A stretch of 64,000 nucleotides of DNA, taken from contig OX485804.1 in the NCBI GenBank assembly GCA_950295325.1, positions 58,218,001 through 58,282,000 of the forward strand, read 5' to 3'. A program made the translations under genes and the position numbers. Below the pieces are notes generated by a model, which searched no databases, was not told the origin of the DNA, and saw nothing but the letters and a program-made list of their open reading frames with translations. This document shows, piece by piece, positions 11,463-23,999 of the stretch (positions are counted from its first letter, which is position 1; the number at the start of each line of letters is the position of its first letter). Origin of the DNA: Polytrichum commune. Its lineage: Eukaryota; Streptophyta; Polytrichopsida; Polytrichales; Polytrichaceae.

Positions 11463-12012
11463 GGCCAAGTTCCATGTGCCGGTCCTAGTCCGTTTTTTTC
11501 AAAATAATTGGGTGGGCCGGTGAAAAGAGGGTGGTGCCATGTGCCCATCCTTCTCACCCAAGGACCGGTACCCCCCATGGATGGGTGTCCCACATTTTGT
11601 GTTGTGCAAGAACAGGTGCCAAAGGACCGGCGGTCTTAATTGTCACAAGAAGGACATGTGCCAGTTAGAAAGCTCCGGTGACCGGATCGGCCGGTCACCT
11701 AGGGTACACCCTTGGATATTAAAGGCCACTTTGTTCTTCTAGTCCCTTCTTTTGAGGAGTACTCCTAGGGAACCGTGTATTTTATGATGTTTTTAGAATC
11801 TAGATGACCTTCATTGCCGGTGACCTTCATAAAGTGTCATGTCTTATCACTCACCAAATTTAGTTAGAAAGTAGGAGATCGAAAAAAACCGGAACCCCAC
11901 ATAGAAGTACCCCTCCATAAAATGGGTGACATCACCCATTTTTTGGATGATGTCACCCGTTTCTCACCCATTTAAAACCCGGACCGGGACCGGCACATGG
12001 AACTTGGCCCTA
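11463..12012. mobile_element. MITE with GGGCCAAGTTCCATGTGCC ends
   Basis: Near-perfect terminal inverted repeats of about 25 bp, GGGCCAAGTTCCATGTGCC at the left and GGCACATGGAACTTGGCCC at the right, then GGTCC, about 550 bp apart. Flanking TA on both sides is compatible with a TA duplication. The interior is rich in CCGG-containing motifs such as GACCGG. Non-coding. Confidence 0.75.
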
Positions 12013-12422
12013 GTGTGTGAGAGAGACGAGTGTGCGGTATTACGGTGTGCGGGTGTTACTTGCTTGCTCGGTTCGTTTGTTCTTGTTCTCCATCTTCTAT
12101 GCGTCAAATTCAGGTTTTCAAATTTGTGTTGCATTCGCAAATCTAAGATGAGATATCAACAAAAACTGTGTTAAATTTTTTTGACCTTTCCTTATTTAGT
12201 TATGGTTATCAGTATTGCATGTTTATTGATTTTGTAACTGATGCATGGGTCCTCCCAGTTGTGTTCATTATGGAGTGTGGAGTAGTTGTTGAAATTTGAA
12301 GACGTAGTCCAATCTCTTTTGGGCATGTATCGTTATGGAGTTTGTACTTTGATCCTCACCTCACCGCACACTTTAATCAAATGTAGGTGACCGGTTAAGA
12401 GAAGTAATTGAATAACACGTGC
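12010..12422. repeat. Repeat family B copy (GTGTTATT-ended)
   Basis: Shares phrases with 33,855-34,221: TTAGTTATGGTTATCAGTA, ATGCATGGGTCCTCCCA, GTAGTCCAATCTCTTTT, and ends in AATTGAATAACAC. The inverted ends are weaker than in the 33.9-kb copy. It abuts the previous MITE. Confidence 0.55.
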
Positions 12423-12429
12423 ACAATTC

Positions 12430-13845
12430 AAGAGCAATCTAGAGGTGATTTGCAAAGCGAAAGATCCTAATATGAGCAATGTCACTTGACTCCACTTGGG
12501 AGTTTGGGTTACAAGTTTTCTCCCCTGTTGGTTTTCCCATTCTCTGTACAATTGACTCATCTGTTCAAATTATAATAAAATAATTCCTTACTGTTTTTGT
12601 CAAATTCATCTAACAAGCTTCTTTAATGTGTCTTGCTATTGCAATTCGGGAGGATACAAACCTTGGGTATGCAACTCCCATATTATACGTAGGGAACGGT
12701 TCAGAGGATGACTTTTGTAAAAAATATATCAAATTATTAAAAAAATCAACCAAAAAGTTGGGTGAAGACCAAATTAAGTAAAATGAGATGTAGAAAAAGT
12801 TGGGTTGCATATTTATCATTAAAAAATCCCCACAACGTACATAAAGAATTGAAACACTTATGTTTTTAACCTGCACATTGTTTAATTAAAAAAGATCCAC
12901 ACTAATAGTTGCCTCCAATTAAAATTATAATTCATTGGCAATGTTTACTTTATGATACAAATTAATATTAATTTTTGATAAAAAAAGCCCAAAAAGTTGG
13001 GTAGTTTGGCCTATCGTACATGATATTAAAAAAACTCATATAATGAGGTTTTTAATGCAATTCTATGCTCCAAGGAATATTCAATTCCCACATATAATTA
13101 CATATTTGGATTCCTTGTTAGAAGGGCTACAAAGGTTTCCTACATTAAAACAAACAATGTCACTTGAGATTGGACTAAAATGCATCATAAGTGATTATAA
13201 TCAGGGCCATATAATACGGAAGTTGCGAACGTGGGATACAAACCAATTTTTGGTTATTAACACCTGCTACACAAGGGAAATGATACAAACCTACCTCTCC
13301 CAAGTTTTGTGATCGATTCATTTCAATTGGATACACACTAGAACTAGATCGGAGTTTACGATGCCGGCTTGAGAATCAAATTAGCTAAACACACAAACAC
13401 CTTGCATTTCCGCCTTCTCCCTCGCTCCATGGGTGTCACGAAAGTTTACCCGTTCTAATCACTCCATAACCGCCTTTCCCCTTGGAGAGTAAAGTATGCT
13501 AGACTCCAAATACAAGGAAGAAGTGGGAGAAGGTACATACATACATACATTCCAAATGCTTGAACACGTGTGAGCCTCACATTGTGTTTGGAAGATATGG
13601 GAATCTAGAAAAGGAGGTGTTAGTAGGAAGGACATAGGACGGCTTACATTGGCCAATGGCATTGTGCAAAGGGAAGAATGTATCCGACTTCCTCCAATCG
13701 GATAACAAATACTCAAGCTCCAAACGTACCGCTTTTGGAAAAAGCCTTGAGGTGTTTGGCAGTTCTTATAAAATTTGTCTCGAAGATATCGACACTAATT
13801 AAGGTAAGATGGGCCTTAATAAGTGGCTCGTTGTCTTAATCCGAC
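12430..13845. other. Intergenic, no recognised gene
   Basis: AT-rich, with a short ACAT run near 13,535-13,550. No protein homology seen. Confidence 0.35.
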
Positions 13846-13852
13846 CTCTATA

Positions 13853-14448
13853 CAGTCCACCCTCTATAAATGTTACACCTATAAGTGTTAACCCTCTCTA
13901 AATGTTAACTTTCTTCTACTCCCCACATATTGCACACTATAAATGTTAAACGTGTTAACTGTTAACAAAATGGTACTCCCTTCTTTGTAAATTCGACTCT
14001 ATAAATGTGAACGAATGAAATACAACCATAATATGGATGATAAAAACTACACATCCAGTTACATTCCTCTCTCTCTCTCACCATGCGTTTTGGTACCATT
14101 AGAAGGTACATGGAATCACGTTCATGTGATGTGTCCAAGTATGTGGGTTTGTTGGTGCAGATTGAGAAATATTTGCAAGTTGTGCATGCAGATGAATCTC
14201 ACCAAAGAACCATTGATTCATACTTCACCCATGATTTGTAAACTTGATATTGAATAAAGTTTTGATTGGGTTTGTAATTTTATGAATGGTATTCTCTCAC
14301 AAGGACTCTTCATAATTGCTTATATTTATAAATGTTAAGATTTGTATATTGCTCAAAAAAGTAATTTTATAATTGTTAACTGTTAACACCTCTATAAATG
14401 TTAACTTTGATCCACTCCCGAGGGTTAACATTTATAGAGGGTAGATTG
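13853..14448. mobile_element. Pogo/Lemi1-like MITE (TA duplication)
   Basis: The left end CAGTCCACCCTCTATAAATG and right end (reversed) CAATCTACCCTCTATAAATG are inverted repeats flanked by TA. Plant pogo-type elements such as Lemi1 start with CAGT and have a CCTCTATAAAT block. About 596 bp, with further TAAATGTTAAC repeats inside near both ends. No transposase frame, so a non-autonomous deletion derivative. Confidence 0.75.
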
Positions 14449-14456
14449 TATCTCAT

Positions 14457-15166
14457 TGGTATGTGGTTCGGTGAGGATCAAAGAGCAAACACCATAAAGA
14501 CGCATGTTTAAAAGAGACTGGACAAAACATCATTCAATTATGTGGGTCAAATCCATTGACTCCAGAATATGTCAATTATATTACGTGGGGCTTTTGAACA
14601 AAGTGGTAATATTTGTTTATTATTCATACATTTCAAGCTAACACTTGGAAACTTGGGTGGAGTTACACTCACAATAATCATTGTTCATCCTAGCATTATT
14701 CACATGACTCTGGGCAATATTCATTGCAACACTATTCATTGACAATACCGACACTATTCGCAACATTCATAGTATTCATACCGGCGTCATTTACTTCATG
14801 TTGTCTAAGTTTCTTCTCATGAAGGTAAGATAGTGGAGGCTCATGTCAGAGGCTAAATATAGTATGGAAAACAATCATGTAGCTAAATAAATGTTATGGT
14901 GCCTTCAAATATTAATAACTACTCTACACTCAATAGTGAACACAAGTGGGAGGACCTATGTATCTAGTGAAGGAAATCAACGAACATGCATTTCTAATAA
15001 CCATACCAATTAAGGGGAGGTCAGATTTTCAATCTATTTTTTTTGCATGTGTTTCATCGTACATTTGTTAATGCAACACGATTTTATTTATTTATTTTGT
15101 GTAAATCTAATTGGTATAATTTGGAAATCATGAAATCTGAATTGAATAACACCCACACCCCTTAGG
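14457..15166. repeat. Repeat family B copy
   Basis: Begins GGTATGTGGTTCGGTGAGGATCAAAG..., includes a CACCATAAAGACGCATG-like block and ends AATTGAATAACACCCACACC, as in other copies (21.6, 33.9, 52.4 kb). A CATTATTCACATGA/CACTATTCAT-rich interior is specific to this copy. Confidence 0.5.
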
Positions 15167-15422
15167 TTTGTATTGCTGTAGAGGGCTCTCTATTCAAAAA
15201 AATTATGATTGCAGTAATTCTTTCAAATAATGCCACATGCTATTCCTACATTGTGTGAGACCCACTTGACTCCCACATGGAAAGTACATTTTGGCATTTG
15301 TAAAGATGATATAGAGCGCCTCTATTGTATAATTAATTTAGTGGTGAATTCTCGTAAGCTACACCAATTTGTCTTATGAGTGTGGGTTATCATATGAAGT
15401 TACATGTTGCTGTTAGTTTTCA

Positions 15423-15855
15423 TTGAAGCAACCATTGACACCACCACAACACAAGCTCATTGCTACTTACCACCGCACCTTGAATCTTAGACTTGCCATT
15501 GAAATTGGACAATGCTTGACTATCCCTATCTCTAGAGATAATAGATTATGCCACTTCAACTCTTATAATGTAGTAGGACATGAGGCGCACTTTGTTTTGG
15601 AGTGTCCCTTGTATAATTCCATTAAAGATAAGTTTCAATCACTATTTCAAAATGTAGTATTAGGGAGCCTGAAGTCTTTCTTTCAATTGGACTATTAATT
15701 GATATTAGCTTCTATCTCATGGAGGCTACCACACTTCGCCACTCTAGAAAGCTAGCCGGTTTGACACCATCTTGATGTACTTTTAGTCCCAAAGGCCTTT
15801 TAATTTGGCTTTCCATACTCTAAAATCATTTTCGTTTCATTTCATTTCATTGAGA
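15423..15855 (+). mobile_element. LINE (non-LTR retrotransposon) 3' end fragment
   Basis: An open stretch (15,423-15,698) has the C-terminal zinc-binding region pattern seen after plant LINE reverse transcriptases: RTLNLRLAIEIGQ, RLCHFNSYNVVGHEAHFVLE, CPLYNSIKDKF. A short 3' part follows, ending in TTTCATTTCATTTCATT at about 15,835-15,851, a plausible simple-repeat tail. The upstream reverse transcriptase is absent, as expected for 5'-truncated LINE insertions. Confidence 0.75.
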
Positions 15856-15859
15856 TTTT

Positions 15860-17270
15860 TTTAACCCATATAACATAATCAAAACATAGAGAAATATTAA
15901 TTATGCACTCTTCTATCTTTCGCATATGAACACTAATGTTGAATCTTGAAATGACAATCTTTGTCATTCGCATGGATGAGACAATTTATGATTTGATCCA
16001 ACGGTCAGTGTCATATGTGGAGTTGAAAGTGCCCAAAATGGAGTAATATATAGTGTTGAAAATGGATCATTGACAAATTTGGCTGCTTTCTTAGAGCATG
16101 TGGACCTATAACGGACACTTCCAACTCCGTATACACTTTTGGCTTGGACAAGATGGCAATTTGTCTATCATGTTAGCAAATGTGAAACATAGAGATTGCC
16201 ATTTTAAGTGTCAAAATGGGAGTTAAGATGCAAAAATTATGAGAAGCCAATGTGAAGCACAATCTTTCTTGTTAAGCAATCGTATTGGCCCTCCCAATTG
16301 CATAAACCAATGAACCTAGAGTTGTGTCTGTATTTTGAGCGCATAGTCGAATCGCATCGTAACAAGTGTCTTTTTGGTGTTCATTTCTTGATTACAAGCA
16401 TTGCCATGTTCTACTCAAACATAAGTGTGTGCATAAGGGCTACATAGTTTAAAGTATTTTGTGTCATCAACCTAATGGTGCCACTTAGCCTATGCATATT
16501 TATAGGCTACACTAATGATCAACAAGTTGACCATCAATGTAACCGCACGACACCTGCCATTAATATGCTCATTAATTTCTTCATCTTGCATAGTAAGGCG
16601 TAAAACTATCATCTTAAGTACACTAATCACTCCTATTACTATGGGCCACAATAGTTGTCTAGAGCCCATGCTAATTCTTATAATGAGGAATAATGTGGTT
16701 ACATTAATTTTATCCTAGAAATAATTTGTGTAGCTTATTATTTTATTTTGTGCTAGTTATCTCCTATAATTGATATTCGATGTGTTGGTCAAAAGTCCTT
16801 CTGAAGACTTAGGAGAAGACCCTGAGTTTTGGACCTATGTTATTCCACCTCACCTAGAAAATCAGTGCAACCCATGTTGAACATGTCCATTCTAATATTC
16901 CATGCACACGAATAGGACTATACAATGTGCTTCAATGCGCTATGCTAATTGTCATATCATAAAAAAAGTCACATAAATTGACAAATAGTGACATGTTGTC
17001 AAAACACCTTTCACACCTACCATTGTGGCCCACTATAATTTGGACACACCACGACATTTTTGAACCCACAATATCATATGTTTCAAAACTAATACTATGA
17101 AATTAATTTATCTAACATAACCAAAAAAACATTGTAGGTTTAAAATGTCAATACCATATCAAAAGTGTCAACCATACTTTGTTAACAATTTATCATTTTA
17201 CATTTAAATATCCAGGTACCAATAATTTGTTAGCCACCCTAATCTTTAACCCATACACAAGAAAAAATAC
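15860..17270. other. Intergenic, AT-rich, no recognised gene
   Basis: Only short diverged phrases related to the following minisatellite flank (for example TAATTAATTT and CTATGGGCCACAATAG near 16,638). No coding region. Confidence 0.35.
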
Positions 17271-17494
17271 TATGGGCCACAATGTTTTCTACCCACGTTA
17301 ACTTACAATGAACAATGATAGGTGTGAACAATATAATTGATGTGACACTTCACAACCTCTAAGAAACTTAGTGTCATTCTTTTGCAAGTAGTGCACGTGA
17401 CTCTAAATACCACAAACAATGTAGTGTTAGACGAAGGCCAACATATCTCACCTTAAGTAAAACAATGCACACCAAATGAAATAGGACGTAGGGA

Positions 17495-17571
<77 letters not shown>

Positions 17572-18610
17572 CTAAATATATATAATCTAAATATATCTAT
17601 GGGCCACAGTATTTTCTACCCACATTAACTTACAACGAACAATGATAGGTGTGAACAATATAATTGATGTGACACTTCACAACCTCTAAGCAACTTAGTG
17701 TCATTCTTTTGCAAGTAGTGCACGTGACTCTAAATACCACAAACAATGTAGTGTTAGATGAAGGCCAACATATATCACCTTGAGTAAAACAACGCACACC
17801 AAACGAAGTAGGACAAAGGGAGATCTCATATATATATTTTTTATATAAATATATCTATGGGCCACAATATTTTCTACCCACGTTAACTTACAACGAACAA
17901 TGATAGGTGTGAACAATATAATTGAAGTGACACTTCACAACCTCTAAGCAACTTAGCGTCATTCTTTTACAAGTAGCATACGTGACTCTAAATACCATAA
18001 ACAATGCAATGTTAGATGAAGGCCAACATATCTCACCTTGAGTAAAACAACGCACACCAAACGAAGTAGGACAAAGGGAGATCTCATATATATATATTTT
18101 ATATAAATATATCTATGGGCCACAGTATTTTCTACCCACGTTAACTTACAACGAACAATGATAGGTGTGAACAATATAATTGATGTGACACTTCACAACC
18201 TCTAAGCAACTTAGCGTCATTCTTTTACAAGTAGTGTATGTGACTCTAAATACCATAAACAATGCAGTGTTAGATGAAGGCCAACATATATCACCTTGAG
18301 TAAAACAACGCACACCAAAAGAAGTAGGACAAAGGGAGATCTCATATATATATATTTTATATAAACATATCTATGGGCCACAGTATTTTCTACCCACGTT
18401 AACTTACAACGAACAATGATAGGTGTGAACAATATAATTGATGTGACACTTCACAACCTCTAAGCAACTTAGTGTCATTCTTTTGCAAGTAGTGTACGTG
18501 ACTCTAAATACCATAAACAATGTAGTGTTAGATGAAGGCCAACATATATCACCTTGAGTAGAACGGCGCACACCAAACGAAATAGGACGAAAGGAGATCT
18601 CACATATATA
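17271..18610. repeat. Minisatellite, five units, 258-bp period
   Basis: The anchor TATGGGCCAC recurs at 17,271, 17,598, 17,856, 18,114 and 18,372. The last three spacings are exactly 258 bp; the first is 327 bp because a TC/AC/AT microsatellite (about 17,492-17,590) has expanded at the unit end. Units differ at only a few positions, so the array is young. Every unit ends in GGGAGATCTC plus an AT run. Repeated 71-codon open stretches on the minus strand merely reflect this array. Confidence 0.92.
17492..17575. repeat. Compound (TC)n(AC)n(AT)n microsatellite
   Basis: Consecutive TC, AC and AT dinucleotide runs at the end of minisatellite unit 1. Confidence 0.95.
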
Positions 18611-18885
18611 TACATACATACATACATATATATATATATATAGATTGCCAGGTGGGGTTTTCCTATCCAAGGACCCACCCACTCACCGGGGTTGGTTGGT
18701 TGGTTCATGTGTTGATGGGCCGCATGTTGGATGGCGTTTGGGGTGCATTGTAAGTAAGCTTCGTGGTAAGAGTCATGTCCGGTGATATTGTACCAAGCCC
18801 ACGTCATTCTATCCTACAGCACATTCCCCCGTGCATGCGGGAGTACCTACATCCTCGTCATCTCGACAACGAATAACTTGTATGG

Positions 18886-19123
18886 ACCTTATGGCGGGAC
18901 ACGGGTGTCCCATAATACACCAGTTAAACCCTAAAGCCTGCGTCGCTGTCAAAAATGGACAGTTGAAGGCGATCAAGAGTGGCGTTGAGATTATCTCGAC
19001 GCCTTGTAAGTTACACACTTTGGTGTTCGAAGTTGGTATCTGATTTTGATCACTTACAACCACAAAACCGATCATTGAGGAGGCTCCGATTTATTTGGGA
19101 CACTGGTGTCCCGCCATAAGGTT
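18886..19123. mobile_element. Short element with ACCTTATGGCGGGACAC ends
   Basis: A 238-bp segment bounded by ACCTTATGGCGGGACAC and GTGTCCCGCCATAAGGT. Just inside, GGGACAC.GGTGTCCC is itself a palindrome at each end, so each terminus can fold alone or with the other. No clear target duplication and no coding capacity. Confidence 0.65.
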
Positions 19124-19124
19124 C

Positions 19125-20850
19125 CTATATGTGTGAGTAGTGGCGTTTTTTTTACACACTAGTGTTTAGGTTTAGGGTTGTGTTACATTTTGTTTTTTTG
19201 AGTTCTGGCACATGTTTTGTTATAGACTCGTGTTTTTGTTGATTTCATTCTTGTGAAATACTAAACTAACATCAAAGTTTTGGTTGAATTGGTTGACATT
19301 CGCTTAACTTGTATTTAGGTGAATCTGGACATATTTTAAAAATATGGACTTGTCTTGCTTCAATTCTATGGGTGGATCCGTCGATACACTTATGATATAT
19401 CTAAATTTCATGGGGTTTATGCGAATCCGTAGTGATTACTTGAATGTTATGCTATTAAAATATGATGGAAAATCCAAATATCTATACATAACATTATACA
19501 AATCCATACTAATGTTCTATGGGACTAACAACATTCCACACAATGTTCTTGGATATTTCCCACATTCAGTCTGAATGTGGGAAATATATGGGAATATTAT
19601 GTGGAATATTGTTAGTCCCACATAACACTATTACAGATTTTTATAATGTTATGTAGTACGATGTTAAATCAATATACTTAAATGTTGAATAGTGAAAATA
19701 TAATAATTTTTTTTGATAGAATATTATTTTAATCAATTATGCATATTCTATTGGAGGATCGTACCATACAATCCTATCATGGATCCAACAATGTTACAAT
19801 TCTAAACCTGAATTGAGTCCAATTTCACTTAAATGTCAGTTACTCATACATATAGCTCCTTGCAAAAAGTATGCACACAACTATAAGTTATAGGTAATTA
19901 ACACTTGTGTACAAACTTGTGATGATAATCCAATATTGACCCGAAAAAATTAAAGGTAGATAAATGGTTAGAATTTAGAAACTTACATGTATAACATATT
20001 GCCATATCATTCAAGAGGTTGATTCATCAATTCCCTCAAATTCTCTACAACAACATGACATTATCCTATTCAATTTCATCAATAGGAAACTCCACCAATG
20101 AAATCCACATCAAAGCATCAAGTGTTTCCAATCTCAAACTAGCTCAGAGATGGTTCTTGATCAAGTTATGCTTCGGGAAATCACTCACACACTGCTCCAC
20201 AAGAAGGGGTTACTACACTATATATTGTATATAGTATCACATATTATTTGAAATTACTCGATGCTATATCTAGTTATTGTATATCTTTGTTTTTGCCAAC
20301 AAAGGTCAAATTGGTTCTTTGGACATTAAAGGACAATAAAAATTTACTTGGTAAAATTTACATCAATAGTAAAAAGTTATAGCATTGTGTAACTCCAAAT
20401 AGTAAGTGACACTAAATGATACACTTCAATCAACTTGTAGACCATTATGTAACATAGGGATGCACCTTACACTGTAACACTATTGAACATACTCATGGCA
20501 TGATATTTGTAAGCACATTTAAACGCCAAGTGTCATGAGGTGACACTCATGATGAAGTTGTTAATCATCAATGTAACCTAGCATGCGCCTCAATATAGGG
20601 TGAGTGATGCTATTACACATGTGACACTAAATACCATAAACGGTGTAGCACTCTTTGCCAAAGTTTGTGTAGGCCTAGCCAATTGGTGAACCACTCACTA
20701 GTTGTGGTTATATAGTCCCATGTATCCCAATACAATGACCCACTTAGAAGTCCCATGACCCAGTCGCCACCTCACGCAGAAAAGAGATCATATACCCCTA
20801 CAACATTGCAACCACACTAACCCCATCAATACAAAGATCATCCAGTTACT
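19125..20850. other. Intergenic, AT-rich; one foldback inside
   Basis: Apart from the hairpin at 19,484-19,655 I see no gene or repeat that I can support. Confidence 0.35.
19484..19655. repeat. Foldback (hairpin) element
   Basis: Arms of about 80 bp: TACATAACATTATA...GGGACTAACAACATTCC...CCCACATTCA is followed, after only a few bases at 19,570, by its imperfect reverse complement TGAATGTGGG...GGAATATTGTTAGTCCC...TATAATGTTATGTA. Small MITE or inverted duplication. Confidence 0.8.
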
Positions 20851-21290
20851 AAGTTCACATGGTCACTTTGGTTACCCTGGTTACTATAATGCCCACCCCG
20901 AGACGGGTTAGTAGTCCTGCACCACAAATATTATGTCCAGTGGACATAATACCAAGGGTGGGTCGAACAGGCATTTCAATCACGTTGATCCCGCCAAGGT
21001 CAACGTTTCTTCTCTTCTCTCTTCCCGTGCATCCCAAAGGAATTTGTTTGGTATTGTTTGCCACATAGTTTCTACCATCTCCAGGCAATAGCCTTGGCAT
21101 CTATCCCGCTCAATATTAGAGACTTCAAATTTTTGACAAGCAATTCACCCCTTGTTGCACATACTCTCCTCCAATTATCCGACACTCTCCTATGATCCCA
21201 AGGTGATCACAAACACTACCATAATGAAGATGATATATATTTTTTGTCCAGTTTCCAAGGACGGATCTCCTCTTTGCCCCCACTTCTTGT
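20850..21290. other. Intergenic; slightly GC-richer, no recognised gene
   Basis: Contains a 10-bp-arm palindrome ATTATGTCCAGTGGACATAAT region near 20,930. The overlapping open stretches on both strands show no homology. Confidence 0.3.
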
Positions 21291-21299
21291 AGGATATGA

Positions 21300-21925
21300 A
21301 ACATGCAATTAGTGCAAGATGATTAGTAGATCCAAATTGTGCATGTAACCACTTTCCTCACAATTTTTGAATTTTGTAGAAATATCCTATTCATTGTCAA
21401 AGTGAAGATTCGCTCAGTTATTAACCATGTAGGTCCCCCATTTATGTTGACTAGTTTGTCTGGAATGGTTAGTTTTTTTTAAAGACATTGGCTATCTCTG
21501 TTCATCACATGTCTTTTTGGTTCCATTCTTAGATGCATACCCAACCACATCACTCAAATAGGCTCAGGGATGCATGTGTTGTTTTGTTACTTTTGTTGAT
21601 TGCTTGTTAATCAATCTCCTTGTATATTTGATTTGTGTGTGGTGCAGTGAGGATCAGAGAATAAACCCCAAAAGACACATGTGTAAAAGAGATCGGACTA
21701 CGTCTTCGAATTAACCACTCCACACTCAATAATGAACACAATTAGGGAGATTTGTGTGATCATTTGTAGAACCAACAAACACACAATTATGGTAACTAGA
21801 TATTTGTTGATGCTTCGTAGTTGATTTGCCAATGCAACAAAAGTCTCATTGAGTGAATCTAATCGGTAAAAGGCGGAGAACATGAAAAATGTATCGAATA
21901 ACACTCACATATCTTAGGTGTTTGT
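21300..21925. repeat. Repeat family B copies (two fragments)
   Basis: 21,300-21,580 carries the phrases TCATTGTCAAAGTGAAGATTC and TATGTTGACTAG in the reverse sense of the 36.9-kb copy; 21,640-21,925 carries GAGATCGGACTACGTCTTC, CCACTCCACACTCAATAATG and ends AATAACACTCACATA. Related segments occur at 28.7, 34.2, 35.4, 36.9, 52.4 and 63.4 kb. Confidence 0.5.
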
Positions 21926-22559
21926 TTAAGATCAAACATCGTATTAGACACATCCACCTTAACATCATATTTCATTTACTTAGTGGGTAAAAGTATTGAA
22001 AAAAAACTTTATTTTTGGTACCCAATGGATTGTGTCAAACAACATTGTAAAATACTCAAGGAGACATGGACATGTAAGAATATAAACTATGGGGCGCAAC
22101 GTTTTTGCAGTTTATGTCCGGGACATAAACTGCTTTCAAATTTTAAGGCTTGGGGCTTTTTTCAAAAAGTAATTGTGTCAATCAGTCATTTGGGACAGGT
22201 GACACATAATTTTTTTGTTGTGGTAAAATCAGCCTAGAATATGAGCAATGCAATGAACTACCTACGTAGTGGTAAGTCAAAAGTAGGTAGGTATGTGGGT
22301 CTTATGTGGTAACTCTTCTTAAATCAGACACCTACATTTGTTTTTATGAATATGGAAATTGTTACAAATATCAAAGCAGTAAAGTTAGGGTAACACATAG
22401 TCAATCTATAAGGTCAACCCATAACCGCTTATCTGAATGCTAATTTTGGGTTATGATAGTTGCCAAATCTCTTATAATGGTAATCAATCACAAGCCGCCA
22501 TCACATAAGCTTAGCTTTGTTTGCTTAAAAAATATTGGTGTCATCCATGTCGGCATTAC

Positions 22560-23990
22560 ACGACTCTAGTGAGCGGTTAAATAGACTTGGTCGACTATAG
22601 ATGCCTCGACCTTGGACACCATTCTACGTTTGGAATGTTAACACAACTGGAAAGCTTGGTCTATGTGACCACATAAAGCAAAAGATGATCTTCACTTCGG
22701 TCTCCTACAACTTTTGCATGTCAACTCCGATTCCTAAGACTTGAAGTGACAAGTACCTACATCCCCTTTTCATCCTTGCCTCTTGAGAAAGATACAAATA
22801 TATATGAGTGCAATGAATGCCTAGTGGTAACCTAAGGTAGGTATGTGGGCCTTGTGTTGGCACTCTTCTTAATCGGACACCTACATTTGAGTGGTACATG
22901 GCAAGGCTTGTCGTTAGGAACGGACACTACATAGACACATGTCACGTTGACATTGGAGTATGTGCTCCACATTTCGACACCATTGCCAGGTTGAATGTTA
23001 ACACAACTAGGAGAGTCTATGTTCCCACTTTGGGATGACCTTCACTTTGACCTCCAACTTTTGCATGTCAACTCCGATTTTCGTGATTTGCAATTGCCAA
23101 TTTGGGAATACATTCCCAAGTTATAAATATATGATTGTCATTCACGCCGGCCCCTTGCTAAAAAGGGACCGGAGTTTCTATCTATATCTATCTATGAGTG
23201 CAATGAATTTTAGTGGTAAGTTGAGGTACATTGGGCTTTGTGTGACCCCTCTTCTCAATCAAACACCTACATTTGAGTGGTACTTGGAGGCTTGTAGTCA
23301 AGAATGTACACTAAAAAGACGCATCACAATGATATTGGAGTATGTGCTCAACATTTAGACATTGTTTTGGGTTTGATTGTTAACACAACTAGGAGGGTCT
23401 ATGTGATTAGTTTAAGGGAAAGGTGATCTTCACTCTGACCTCCTACAACTTTTGCATGTCAACTCCAATTCCTAAAACTTGGATTGACGATCCACATGAT
23501 TCACAATTGCTAACTCGTAGGGATACTTTCCCAAGTCGATTGGATTGTCAAAATTGTTTGTGGACATTGGAAGTGCTCAAAATAGATACACGTGGACATA
23601 TCCAATCACTCTTCTTAATTGAACACTTATATTTGAGTGGTACATGGCAAGGCTTGTCTTTAAAACAAACACCCAAAAATAAAAAAGGGTGTTATGATAA
23701 GATTGGATTATGTGCTCAAAATGTATTAACCATCCATAATGCAATTGTCAACACAATTGGGAAGCCCTACTCAAAAGCCTGAAAAGAAAAAGGATCTGCC
23801 TTTCAACTACCTACAACTGTTTGCATCACCACTTTGATTCTGAAACCTGAAATGACAATCTTCAAGATTTACAATTGCTAACCAAATTTGACAATTCTCA
23901 ATTTGATCCAATGATCAGAATCTTCTGGAGAGTTGGAAGTGCTCACAATAGGGCCGCGTACTTTAAAGGCAGCAAAAATCAAAGTGGACC
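22560..23990. repeat. Diverged tandem array, about 345-390-bp units
   Basis: The block CAACTTTTGCATGTCAACTCC recurs at 22,708, 23,055 and 23,446 with a weaker fourth copy at 23,814. Each is accompanied by AATCGGACACCTACATTTGA-, GTGGTACATGGCAAGGCTTG- and GTTAACACAACTAGGAG-like blocks. The unit appears related to repeat family B. Confidence 0.7.
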
Positions 23991-23999
23991 CTGAGACCC

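Noticed and set aside
13043-13312. 89-codon plus-strand frame
   Set aside because: No recognisable domain, AT-rich composition, no supporting neighbours; length is within chance expectation for AT-rich DNA read with alternative starts.
17701-18807. Four near-identical 71- to 110-codon frames on the minus strand
   Set aside because: They repeat at the 258-bp minisatellite period and are a by-product of the array, not a gene family.
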